From contig JAHHGZ010000006.1 in assembly GCA_019359595.1 (NCBI GenBank), positions 185,887 through 249,886 of the forward strand: a stretch of 64,000 bases of DNA, read 5' to 3'. The translations under genes and the position numbers were made by a program. The stretch comes from Cyanomargarita calcarea GSE-NOS-MK-12-04C. Its GTDB lineage: Bacteria; Cyanobacteriota; Cyanobacteriia; Cyanobacteriales; Nostocaceae. Of the stretch, positions 37,515-45,779 are shown piece by piece. The notes below the pieces were generated by a model that was given only the letters and a program-made list of their open reading frames with translations, had not been told where the DNA came from and searched no databases. Every line of letters begins with the position of its first letter. The stretch's first letter is position 1.

Positions 37515-38663
37515 ATGCCTCAACTTGTAATTTCTACTGTAGGTACAAGTTTATTAACCAATCAACTTAACGAAAGGACTGATAAGAAAGATTGGAAGCG
37601 TCGCATGATTGAGACTGCGAATTTAACCTATGAAGAAATAAATAAGTATCATGAAGATGTTGCTGATATTATTAGTCAACTCAAGGAGCGTGCTAATAAA
37701 AAAATTTATAATACTGAAATTGAGGTTGAGGAAATTTGTGAAATTAGTGCTGAATTGAATGGTATTTATGGTTTATATGGTAAAAAGCTAGAAGAAGGTG
37801 TCTCAGATACTCATGTATTAATTGCCACAGATACTGCTCAGGGAAGAATAGCTGCTGAGGTGATTGAATCGTATTTAAAAAGTAAAGGTCTCAATAGTAC
37901 TAGTGTATGGATACAGCCTGAACTTTCGCTTGCCAGTAGTAATGTTTTTACAGAAAGTATTGCTAAGTTAATTCCCTCAATGCAACAAACTATTCTTGAT
38001 TGCAAAAAAACGAACTACAGAATTTGCTTTAATCTTGTTGGTGGATTTAAGGCTTTACAGGGATACTTTAATACTATCGGGATGTTTTATGCTGACGAAA
38101 TTATTTATGTATTTGAAGGCTCAAATGAACTAATAAAAATCCCTAAACTACCTATAAAAATCAATATAGAAGAGGTAGAACCATACAAAGTACAACTTGC
38201 AATGATGGCAGTTGGAGACATATCTAAATCTTGGGAAGAAGCAAAGAAAGTTCCACAAGAATGGGCTGTAGTAGATGGGCAAGAAATGACATTATCCACT
38301 TGGGGACAACTTATTTGGAGCCAGTGTCAAAATGAGCTTCTTTCACAAGATAAACCTCTCAAATTCCCCAAAATAGATTATACGTCAATCTTTCTAGATG
38401 AATATAAAAATAAACCTGCAAACGAAAAGATAATTTTACAAGAAAATCTAGCAAGAGCTGCTTGTTTGCTAGTTAATCATAAAGATGGTATCACTGCAAT
38501 GAAGCAAGATGGTATTTTTAGGCTGCGTCGATATGAAGGAAAAAATAAAGACATTGAGCATTTTGATTTACCTAAAGGTAGACGTGTAAGTTGTATCGCT
38601 GTTGGTAATAACTTACAAATTCGTCATTACGGAGAACACGATTATGTCAACGACAACCCATAA
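37515..38663 (+). CDS. CARF-domain effector with RelE-like C-terminus (Cami1-like)
   Basis: 382 residues. The N-terminal domain begins MPQLVISTVGTSLLTNQLNE and contains VLIATDTAQGRIAAEVI and FNLVGGFKALQGYF, the ligand-binding loops of the TIGR02619/APE2256-type CARF fold, which binds cyclic oligoadenylate from Cas10. The last 55 residues (QDGIFRLRRYEGKNKDIEHF, then LQIRHYGEHDYVN) resemble the closing strands of RelE/HigB mRNA interferases. CARF-RelE proteins (Cami1) cut mRNA at ribosomes when activated. The RelE reading is inference from strand pattern and basic residues. Strong ribosome site TAGGAGA before the ATG. With the local cas10 broken, activation would need a signal from elsewhere. 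Confidence 0.75.
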   Translation: MPQLVISTVGTSLLTNQLNERTDKKDWKRRMIETANLTYEEINKYHEDVADIISQLKERANKKIYNTEIEVEEICEISAELNGIYGLYGKKLEEGVSDTHVLIATDTAQGRIAAEVIESYLKSKGLNSTSVWIQPELSLASSNVFTESIAKLIPSMQQTILDCKKTNYRICFNLVGGFKALQGYFNTIGMFYADEIIYVFEGSNELIKIPKLPIKINIEEVEPYKVQLAMMAVGDISKSWEEAKKVPQEWAVVDGQEMTLSTWGQLIWSQCQNELLSQDKPLKFPKIDYTSIFLDEYKNKPANEKIILQENLARAACLLVNHKDGITAMKQDGIFRLRRYEGKNKDIEHFDLPKGRRVSCIAVGNNLQIRHYGEHDYVNDNP

Positions 38664-39531
38664 CCATGCTATGTTTGACACATTTAAAAATCGCTTAGAA
38701 CTATCAGGAACCCTGACAACAATCACCGCACTCCGTGTTAGTGCTGGACGTTCCACAGAACCAATTGGTTCTGACCTACCTGTAATGAAAGATGCATTTG
38801 GTAGACCCTTGATACCCGGTTCGAGCTTTAAAGGAGCAATGCGATCGCGTCTCGAAAGTTTCCTGCGAGGTATCCTTGGGAATGACCCCAAGCTAGTTGC
38901 TAACCCAGCGGTGGAAGAGGAATGGTCTATTACTTCTAGTGAAATGAAGAAGCTAAAGGATGACTATAAAGATGACCTACAATTAACCACCGAAATTCTT
39001 AAACATACAGATTTGGTATCACTCCTATTCGGTTCTCCGTGGGTAGCAAGCAAGTTTCAAGTACGGGATTTAACCGTAAATTCAGAATATTGGTTTGGAC
39101 AGTACCAAGAACGCGATGGTGTATCCATTGACCGTGATACCGAAACCGCAGCAGATGGTAAACTTTACGATTTCCAAGTGGTTCCGGCAGGTACGCTATT
39201 TGAATTTAAAGCAATAGTGGAAAACGCCGAACCTTCTGAACTGGGGTTATTGATGATTGGGTTACACCAATTTGAGACAGAACAAATTCCTCTGGGAGGT
39301 GGACGTTCTCGCGGGCTAGGTGTTGTTAAACTAGAGATTGACAGTATGAAATGGATTGATGTTAGCAATAATCCCAAAAAGCTACTGACGTACTTGCAAA
39401 AATTGCTAACTCCCAATGAGCCAGATATATATGAAGATGGAAAGCAGTTAAAAGAGACTTGGACAAAAGCTCTTATTGATTATTTAGAAGAAAAATTAAG
39501 AGCGAATACTTCTAATCATGCGAGTGTATAA
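38644..39531 (+). CDS. Cas7-like RAMP (Csm3/Csx7 type), first copy
   Basis: 295 residues from the ATG at 38644, overlapping the previous gene by 20 bp. Backbone subunit of the III-D effector complex, binding crRNA along its length. Evidence: LELSGTLTTITALRVSAGRS at the N-terminus, RPLIPGSSFKGAMRSRLESF (the RAMP glycine motif), DRDTETAADGKLYDFQVVP in the thumb region with a conserved Asp that in Csm3 cleaves target RNA, and the loop PLGGGRSRGLGVVKLEI near residue 220. It appears intact. Confidence 0.87.
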   Translation: MSTTTHNHAMFDTFKNRLELSGTLTTITALRVSAGRSTEPIGSDLPVMKDAFGRPLIPGSSFKGAMRSRLESFLRGILGNDPKLVANPAVEEEWSITSSEMKKLKDDYKDDLQLTTEILKHTDLVSLLFGSPWVASKFQVRDLTVNSEYWFGQYQERDGVSIDRDTETAADGKLYDFQVVPAGTLFEFKAIVENAEPSELGLLMIGLHQFETEQIPLGGGRSRGLGVVKLEIDSMKWIDVSNNPKKLLTYLQKLLTPNEPDIYEDGKQLKETWTKALIDYLEEKLRANTSNHASV

Positions 39532-39550
39532 ATTTACTCAGGAGGTGAAA

Positions 39551-40171
39551 ATGGCTTTTAGTAGTTATAAAACGATAGGTCAAGTTCAAAAAGAGTTTCA
39601 AATTACTTACATCGAAACAAATTTCGTGATTGAAATTCCTTTTGATATCTCTAATTATTTCCGAGAAGACTTAGAAACAATGATGAGGGAAGGAGTTGTG
39701 AATAACTCAGAGTTTGCTATTTGTGAAAATTTAATATATCCAGTTTTAAAAGAAGTCTGGAAATCTTATAAAAGTAAGTTTATTTTGTGGAGTCATGAAT
39801 CGCTAAATTGTGACAATAATTTAAATGGTTATCCTGAGTATATTTTGGCAAGACGTTCTCCTTTAGGAAAATTTGTCTTTGATAAACCCTATTTTATATT
39901 AGTAGAAGCAAAACAAGACAACTTTGAAGCTGGATGGGCGCAATGTTTAGCCGAGATGATAGCTGCTCAAAGATTAAATGCTGAACTTATCATAAGTGTA
40001 TTTGGCATTGTCTCTAATGGCAGTACCTGGGAGTTTGGCAAGTTAGAAGCTGATAAATTTACTAAAAATATTGCTCCTTACAGTATTTATGAGTTAGACA
40101 AACTATTTTCTGTTGTTAATTACCTGTTCCAACAGTCTGAATTACAACTTAATAATTTCGTAGCTGCTTAA
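39551..40171 (+). CDS. putative PD-(D/E)XK nuclease-fold protein in the III-D operon
   Basis: 206 residues from the ATG at 39551, preceded by GGAGGTG; the earlier in-frame ATG at 39518 overlaps the cas7-like gene and is less likely. The segment GYPEYILARRSPLGKFVFDK then PYFILVEAKQDNFEAGWAQC has the strand-ExK-Q pattern of a restriction-like fold, and CLAEMIAAQRLNAE is the following helix. An acidic residue in PEY may be the first catalytic carboxylate. The family recurs near type III cas genes in cyanobacteria as far as I recall. It may be an accessory nuclease or just a DNA-binding relative. Confidence 0.65.
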   Translation: MAFSSYKTIGQVQKEFQITYIETNFVIEIPFDISNYFREDLETMMREGVVNNSEFAICENLIYPVLKEVWKSYKSKFILWSHESLNCDNNLNGYPEYILARRSPLGKFVFDKPYFILVEAKQDNFEAGWAQCLAEMIAAQRLNAELIISVFGIVSNGSTWEFGKLEADKFTKNIAPYSIYELDKLFSVVNYLFQQSELQLNNFVAA

Positions 40172-40198
40172 GATTTCATCTCTCTCCTAAATTTTGAT

Positions 40199-41146
40199 AT
40201 GCATAAACGACTCGTTAATCATTGCACCATCGATTTAAGTATCATCCCAGATGGACCGATTTTAATTAAATCAGGACGTGAAGGTGCAGACCCCACAAAC
40301 CCTGATATGGAATTTGTTAGAACCTTTCATGCGGGTGGATGGTCAATTTATTTACCTGGAAGTAGCCTTAAAGGGGCAATTCGTGCCCATGCTGAAAGAA
40401 TCGTCCGAACAGTGGGAAGTGATACTAATCCAAATGATACAAAAAAACTTTGGGCAAATGACCCATTAAAAGGTGATTATCTAGGTAAAAAGTTAGATAG
40501 TTATGCAATTTATAAACAGTCTTCTTTTACCGACCAAATGTTTGGTAATACTTCAATTGCTAGCCGCATTCGTATCGAAGACGCACACCCAACTGATGTT
40601 AAACAACTGCAAATCGAAGAACGTAATGGTGTAGCAATCGATCGTGTATTTGGTTCGGTTGCTGTCGGTCCCTTTAATTATCAAGTTTGTACTGCGGGGG
40701 AATTTCGTACAAAAATTCACTTGAAAAATTTCACGATAGCCCAATTAGGTTTAATCGGGTTAGTATTGCGCGATTTAAATGAGGGTTGGTTTGGATTGGG
40801 ATTTGCAAAATCTCGCGGTTTGGGTACGGTAAAAGTTAAATATAACTCTGCTACAGTACAGTATCCTGGATGTAAATTAGATGCTGAGAATAAGAAAATT
40901 CAGCAAATAGGAAATAGTCAAAATTGGAATTGGACTTTTTTATTGGGTGCGGGAGAGTTTTTATCTGTAGATGAAGCTGAAAAATATGGATTTCCTAAAC
41001 CAGATAATCAAGATTCTCCAGTCCGTGCAGAGTCGATGGATTTAGGCTTTGGTGTCCAACTTAAATGGGAAGGTGACACGGAATCTGGTGCTAAAGATTT
41101 ATTTATGCGTTCGGTTCGTGTATGGAGTGAAATTTTAGTAGCATGA
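40199..41146 (+). CDS. Cas7-like RAMP (Csm3/Csx7 type), second copy
   Basis: 315 residues. Another backbone subunit: HKRLVNHCTIDLSIIPDGPI as first strand, IYLPGSSLKGAIRAHAERIV as the RAMP glycine motif, FTDQMFGNTSIASRIRIEDA and GVAIDRVFGSVAVGPFNYQV in the thumb region, then GWFGLGFAKSRGLGTVKVKY as the glycine loop. It begins 27 bp after the nuclease-like gene and overlaps csx19 by 4 bp. Two intact Cas7 paralogues plus a truncated third at 41604 fit III-D, which carries several. Confidence 0.87.
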   Translation: MHKRLVNHCTIDLSIIPDGPILIKSGREGADPTNPDMEFVRTFHAGGWSIYLPGSSLKGAIRAHAERIVRTVGSDTNPNDTKKLWANDPLKGDYLGKKLDSYAIYKQSSFTDQMFGNTSIASRIRIEDAHPTDVKQLQIEERNGVAIDRVFGSVAVGPFNYQVCTAGEFRTKIHLKNFTIAQLGLIGLVLRDLNEGWFGLGFAKSRGLGTVKVKYNSATVQYPGCKLDAENKKIQQIGNSQNWNWTFLLGAGEFLSVDEAEKYGFPKPDNQDSPVRAESMDLGFGVQLKWEGDTESGAKDLFMRSVRVWSEILVA

Positions 41147-41601
41147 AAGAATTTACTGAAGGGTACATATATTATAAACAATTACTGTCTTATCAAGAAG
41201 TTTTAACATTAATTAATAAGCTGTCAAAGCCGCAAAGTTATTATTTTTTGCGCTATTCCCATGCTGTGAGTGGAATTTGTATAGATTTACCTGCTGATAG
41301 GGGAGAAATTGAGGGGCAAATGTTTAATGCAGTTTGTGAATTGCGGTGGAAAAAATATAAGTCAGGATATGAAGTCCTAATTCTCAGTAAACAAGAATTT
41401 AGATTAGATACGTTTGATAAATTATCTGGTCATTGGGAAATTTGCGACCATAATGCATATTGGCATGACCTTAAAGAAACAAAGTTTCCCAAAGGATTTA
41501 TTTTTAAAGATGTCGAACCGAATAAAATCCCGATTAAACAAAGATATTTTCAAAATTCTGCCACTGCAACCGTTCATTTCGTAGCACTAACAGTTAACTA
41601 A
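41143..41601 (+). CDS. csx19: Csx19 (TIGR03984-type) protein of type III-D
   Basis: 152 residues. Csx19 is a small subunit-like protein found with III-D effector genes. Evidence: AVCELRWKKYKSGYEVLILS and FDKLSGHWEICDHNAYWHDL with the end YFQNSATATVHFVALTVN, plus its place directly after a Cas7-like gene with an ATGA overlap. No catalytic residues stand out. Confidence 0.72.
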   Translation: MKEFTEGYIYYKQLLSYQEVLTLINKLSKPQSYYFLRYSHAVSGICIDLPADRGEIEGQMFNAVCELRWKKYKSGYEVLILSKQEFRLDTFDKLSGHWEICDHNAYWHDLKETKFPKGFIFKDVEPNKIPIKQRYFQNSATATVHFVALTVN

Positions 41602-41603
41602 AA

Positions 41604-42224
41604 ATGATTCCAGTACCACCTCCAAAACCACGAAAATTAGCTCCTCTCCCACCTCCTTTACGAGAGAATCCTACAGAAAATAATTCTAATAAACCATATC
41701 GATTTGTCACTTTCCCACAGGAACGGCCGCGTTTACAACATCCTACGGGACATGATAAATTTGATAAAAACTGCTTGCATGGAACCCTATTTTTAAAGCT
41801 TCAAGTTCAAACTTCGTTACACGTTTCCACTGGTGTAGTTGTTCCAGGTAGCGATATTGAATCCCGCGTATCCTTGATTAAAACAATGGTTCAAGGAGTT
41901 GAGAAATACCTGTTAATTCAAGGTAGTTCCCTCAAAGGCTGTATTCGTTCAGTCTATGAAGCGATTACAAATAGCACCCTTGCTGTAATTACATCAAAAT
42001 ACCGAGATAAAATACCACCTGAACGTTTACCTTGCCGAAATAAAGAGCAATTGTGTCCTGCAAGTCAAGTATTTGGTGCTTTAGACTGGCAGGGTTTAAT
42101 CGAATTTAACGATGCCAAATGCGAAAGCATGGGGTTTAGTACGGGATTTATGCCATCGTTATATCGTCCCCGTCCCGAGCCTGGAAGCGCATATTTTGAC
42201 CAATACCCTAGTTTAAGTTTCTAA
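41604..42224 (+). pseudogene. third Cas7-like RAMP, truncated at a CRISPR repeat
   Basis: 206 codons. After a Pro-rich start (PVPPPKPRKLAPLPPP) comes a RAMP domain: GTLFLKLQVQTSLHVSTGVV, KYLLIQGSSLKGCIRSVYEA and LCPASQVFGALDWQGLIEFN. Relatives go on for 200 or more residues. Here the frame enters the first repeat of the 42217 array and stops at TAA 42222-42224 inside it. The 3' half, including the final glycine loop, is lost. The lesion probably arose by deletion ending in the array. Confidence 0.75.
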
Positions 42225-42326
42225 CACCAAAATCCCCGTAAGGGGACTGAAACTTGTTGCGATTTCTTCTGCGGTTACTACGGCGTAAGGTTTCTAACAC
42301 CAAAATCCCCGTAAGGGGACTAAAAC
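42217..42326 (+). CRISPR. CRISPR mini-array, variant C, 2 repeats and 1 spacer
   Basis: 37-bp repeats at 42217-42253 and 42290-42326, beginning GTTTCTAACACCAAAATCCC and ending GGGGACTGAAAC, the second with CTAAAAC in place of CTGAAAC. The single spacer is 36 bp. The repeat differs from variants A and B only in positions 7-13. There is no room for a leader, because the truncated cas7-like gene runs directly into the first repeat. Confidence 0.92.
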
Positions 42327-42364
42327 TAGCAGATTTGTCATTTGTGAAGAATTTTTCCTACTCC

Positions 42365-43567
42365 CTAAGCGCCACACAGCTTTTTACCTAAACGCTGTTC
42401 GCAAAAGGATTTTTCTTGAGTTGTTAGCTCGTTGAATTCCACGTCTCGTCGTAGAACGATACCATTGTGACCCGCCAAAAAGCGTGGTAGTTGTTCGTTT
42501 TTAATTACTTTTAAAGTCCGGATATCATAAGTAGTATAGGTCGTTAGTTCGGGTGATTTAAAGTTAATATCAACAACAGTCAAAGCCTTCCAAGGAGGGG
42601 TTTTAGCGTCAATCAACGGTCGTGGTCCTGAACCGACAATACCCATGTGTAATAATTGCAATTTACCGCGATGGCCGGGGTAATAGGAATGATGGTGTCC
42701 GCTAATATAAGTATGAACCTGATAACGCTCCAGCATTTCCCGCATTTCGTCGGCATTATCTATAACATCCCCAGGTTGATTACGACCGACAGCAACCGCA
42801 TACAAGGGTAAATGACTGAGCAGAATCCGCATTTTTGCTGCTTGTGCTTTGGGACTTGCGAGTGTTTTTTCTACCCATTGCAATTTATCTTTCGGAATGC
42901 GACTGGAAGAACCATCCCAAGCCATGAAGAAAATATCTTTATACTCAAAGGTGTAGTAAAAAGGAAATTCAAATTTGTCTATAAATTTCACTCCAGGATC
43001 GTGTTCTGGGTCATTCCAATAGGCCGATGCTAAATCTCGCTCTTTTTGAAATAGAAAATTTCCCTTAATTCCCACGGCGCTGCTAGCATCGTGATTACCA
43101 ATTGTGAAACCGTAGGGGAGTTTGGCGCGACGTAGTGGTGCTGCTACATGCTCGTCAAAAGCAGCCCACATGGCTTTTATTTGTGGTTCTGAAAGAGTCG
43201 GACTTTGTCCAGCAACCATGTCTCCGCTACAAACAACCATATCCGGTTTCCAAAATGGTATTAATGCAATACCCTTATCAACCTCTGGATCGTAGTCAGT
43301 GGAACCATAAACGCTGTTCAAGTCGCTAATCACTACTAAACGCACATCACCACGTTGTGGATTAAGTAAACCTTCTGGTCCAGCACTTTTAACTTCTTCA
43401 GCTGTTTCTGGCGGTAAAGGTTGCTCTGAACTTTGCAGGGCTTGGGGAGGTGCTGTTGGTTGTGATTGCGGTGTTTGTGGTGTTTGACAGGCATGTAAAA
43501 CTAAGGCTAAACATAACCCTAATATGCACCCAATAGAAATTCGAGGGAAAAAAAACCTCAAACGCAT
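42365..43567 (-). CDS. lipoprotein metallophosphoesterase (calcineurin-like)
   Basis: 400 residues. A signal peptide with lipobox (LALVLHAC) anchors it outside the plasma membrane, then a Pro/Gln-rich linker to residue 60. Metal-site blocks occur in order: ISDLNSVYGSTDYD near 82, CSGDMVAG near 118, TIGNHDAS near 158, LLSHLPLY near 250 and SGHHHSYYPG near 290. The first block has DLN where DxH is usual, a variant seen in some relatives. It would hydrolyse phosphate esters in the periplasm. Together with the divergent pstS, 300 bp away, it suggests phosphate scavenging. Confidence 0.86.
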   Translation of the reverse strand: MRLRFFFPRISIGCILGLCLALVLHACQTPQTPQSQPTAPPQALQSSEQPLPPETAEEVKSAGPEGLLNPQRGDVRLVVISDLNSVYGSTDYDPEVDKGIALIPFWKPDMVVCSGDMVAGQSPTLSEPQIKAMWAAFDEHVAAPLRRAKLPYGFTIGNHDASSAVGIKGNFLFQKERDLASAYWNDPEHDPGVKFIDKFEFPFYYTFEYKDIFFMAWDGSSSRIPKDKLQWVEKTLASPKAQAAKMRILLSHLPLYAVAVGRNQPGDVIDNADEMREMLERYQVHTYISGHHHSYYPGHRGKLQLLHMGIVGSGPRPLIDAKTPPWKALTVVDINFKSPELTTYTTYDIRTLKVIKNEQLPRFLAGHNGIVLRRDVEFNELTTQEKSFCEQRLGKKLCGA

Positions 43568-43873
43568 TTATTTACAAGTCCCAGACGAATTTTACCAATA
43601 ACCATAACTCATCTAATTAGAGCGGCACAGAAAAACCCAACTATATGAATTTATGTAAAGGCTAGCGCAATTACAAACCTTTATTTATTTGTGCCGACCT
43701 ACTTAGTGCTAAGAGAAAAACACGGAATAATACATAAATAAAGGATACTTGAAGTTTTGGATTTTAGATTTAATTAACCTTTTCTTAAACTAAATTTAAT
43801 TGATACAGGTATAGTAAAATCTGGCGGTGCTATTCTCAATGAATATTACCAATTAGCGATAGTCGAGGTCTTG
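43568..43873. other. divergent intergenic region between phosphoesterase and pstS
   Basis: 306 bp holding the Pho box at 43773-43802 on the pstS side. No gene or repeat otherwise. Confidence 0.6.
43773..43802 (+). promoter_or_regulatory. Pho box (SphR/PhoB-type operator)
   Basis: Three 8-mers, ATTAACCT, CTTAAACT and TTTAATTG, are separated by exactly 3 bp (11-bp period). The cyanobacterial Pho box is tandem CTTAACCT units with the same spacing; matches are 7/8, 7/8 and about 4/8. It lies 72 bp before the pstS ATG, so phosphate-starvation control is likely. Confidence 0.72.
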
Positions 43874-44962
43874 ATGAAATCCAAATTTAATCTTTCTCGT
43901 CGAAGCTTGATTTTGTCGATAGCAACTCTTGCTTTCGCTATAACAGCTTGTCAGTCTCAACCCCAAAAACCTGAAACTATCAAACCTGAAATTAACCAGA
44001 CAAACAACGTTAAGAGCGTGAGTGTGTATGGTGCAGGTGCGACATTTCCAACTTTTTTGTATCTACGTTGGTTTAAGGAATATAATCAGAAGAATCCCAA
44101 CATTGAAATTAGCTATCAACCTGTAGGTAGTGCTGCGGGTATCCAGCAATTTATTAGCAATACAGTAGATTTTGGAGCATCCGAAGTCACTTTAACAGAA
44201 GCCGAACTTGCTCAAGTCAGTCAAGGAGCAGTTATGATACCTACTGCTGCTGGTAGTATTGCTATTGTTTATAATTTGCCAGGATTAAAAAGTGGTCTTA
44301 AACTTTCACGTCAAATCCTTTCGGACATTTTCTTGGGAAAAATTACTAAATGGAATAACTCGAAAATAGCTAAACTCAATCCAGGTATCACATTACCTAA
44401 TTTGCCAATTACAGTTGTTTGTCGTTCGGATGGTAGCGGAATCACAGCATCTTTCACCACTCACTTAAGTACAATTAGTCCGGAGTGGAAACAGAAAGTT
44501 GGAACCGGACTGAATGTGAATTGGCCAACAGGTGTCGCAATCAAAGATAATGCTGGTATCAGTGCCCAAATCCAACAAGCAGAGGGAACAATTGGTTATG
44601 TGGAGTATGCATTTGCCAAACAATTAAATTTAGCAACTATAGCTTTAGAAAACAAAAATGGTCAATTTGTAGAACCTAATAATCAAAGTACTGCTAAAGC
44701 TTTAGCAACTATCAAACTGTCAGAAAATTTAACTGGTTCTGTTGCCGATCCGGAGGGTTCTGATTCCTATCCGATCGTTACCTACACTTGGCTTTTAGCC
44801 TACAAACGCTACGACGATCCTCAAAAAGCCAAAGCTTTGAAAGAAGTTATCCAATGGGGACTAACCGAAGGGCAAAAATTTGCTCCAGAATTAGGTTATG
44901 TAGCCTTACCCTCTGAGGTTGTTCAGAGGGCTTCTGCTGCACTATCTCAAATTACGCCATAA
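43874..44962 (+). CDS. pstS: phosphate-binding lipoprotein PstS
   Basis: 362 residues from the ATG at 43874 (a TTG directly before it is in frame). It captures phosphate for the PstCAB ABC transporter. The signal peptide ends in the lipobox AITAC. Phosphate-site segments are clear: YGAGATFPTFLYLRWF, YQPVGSAAGIQQF, DFGASEVTL, IVYNLPGL and VVCRSDGSGITASFT. Length is normal. No pstC, pstA or pstB follows, so it must work with a transporter encoded elsewhere. The upstream Pho box indicates induction by low phosphate. Confidence 0.95.
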   Translation: MKSKFNLSRRSLILSIATLAFAITACQSQPQKPETIKPEINQTNNVKSVSVYGAGATFPTFLYLRWFKEYNQKNPNIEISYQPVGSAAGIQQFISNTVDFGASEVTLTEAELAQVSQGAVMIPTAAGSIAIVYNLPGLKSGLKLSRQILSDIFLGKITKWNNSKIAKLNPGITLPNLPITVVCRSDGSGITASFTTHLSTISPEWKQKVGTGLNVNWPTGVAIKDNAGISAQIQQAEGTIGYVEYAFAKQLNLATIALENKNGQFVEPNNQSTAKALATIKLSENLTGSVADPEGSDSYPIVTYTWLLAYKRYDDPQKAKALKEVIQWGLTEGQKFAPELGYVALPSEVVQRASAALSQITP

Positions 44963-45638
44963 TATTGACTAAGTTGGATAAGAATGCGGTGTTGGAGTAG
45001 GGGTGGGTTTTGTTTGGTTGCAGATGTTTGGGTGGGGCAATACTGCGTACGTTTTGAGCCAAGAAATAAATTACTCGCTCCGCGAGAAGCTTAAGTAAGC
45101 GGTCATCTTACTGCATAAACCTTTTAACCCGTTTTAACTCCTAACTAACACATTCCACAATCCATATATAGCAAGGGTTACAAAAAAATGTGTTATTTTC
45201 ATATTTTACGCTCCGCGATGGTCGCGCCCGCTACTAGGCTGACCGGAATGCACCATTCTCGACAAGCCCTAAATCCGCCCAGAAATAAATTATCCCTTCG
45301 GGACGCTGCGCGAACGGGCTAATAGCTCAAGTAAGCTAAAAGCTTACTGGGTAAATTTTTCAACCCATTTTAATGGGTTTAAACTTTTAGCCCGAATTTT
45401 AATTCAGGGAGCAATTTCGGGCTTATGGTTCGTCGTGTCTCCATCCTACGGGTTTGCGGAGCATTCTCGTAGAGTAGCTACGCAACGCTGCGGACAGAAG
45501 TATAGTTGTGTTTATTCACGCTCACCTACTTACTCATAGAATTTAAAACCGTATTGTTCCATAGCGATGTAAAAAGCTCATAACTAACAAAACTTTTTGA
45601 CATCGCTGTTATCGTCAAAGAAGCGATAACAATCAACT
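44963..45638. repeat. 676-bp region of dispersed non-coding repeats
   Basis: No gene. It holds fragments of cyanobacterial repeat families: AAGTAAGCGGTCATCTTACT at 45092 (shared with 31185), a hairpin with ATAGCTCAAGTAAGCTAAAAG and CAACCCATTTTAATGGGTTT at 45320-45385, CGCTCCGCGATGGTCGCGCC at 45211, and GTAGCTACGCAACGCTGCGG near 45475. These resemble REP-like and MITE-like palindromes that accumulate in non-coding DNA. Confidence 0.7.
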
Positions 45639-45779
45639 ATGAAACGTGAAACCTTAGCCGAATTAGTTGCTCGTACTGTAATTGAGTTTGAGAAATGCGA
45701 AGCACAGCTACAAAAACAAGCCTCGCAGGTGCAACCAAAACTAGGCAAACCTCAACGAAACAAGTCTAAAGCTGCCTAG
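45639..45779 (+). CDS. 46-residue small protein convergent with the recombinase
   Basis: ATG at 45639 gives MKRETLAELVARTVIEFEKC, then a basic Gln/Lys-rich tail ending KSKAA at TAG 45777-45779. Its last 4 bp overlap the end of the recombinase gene on the other strand. The helical start and basic tail suit a small nucleic-acid or recombinase-binding protein. XisF of the fdxN element needs helper proteins (XisH, XisI), so a role as helper is thinkable, but it resembles neither as far as I can tell. Confidence 0.5.
   Translation: MKRETLAELVARTVIEFEKCEAQLQKQASQVQPKLGKPQRNKSKAA

Noticed and set aside
25312..42326. cas1 and cas2 in the CRISPR region
   Set aside because: All frames of sufficient size are accounted for by effector, accessory or unrelated genes; none looks like Cas1 or Cas2.
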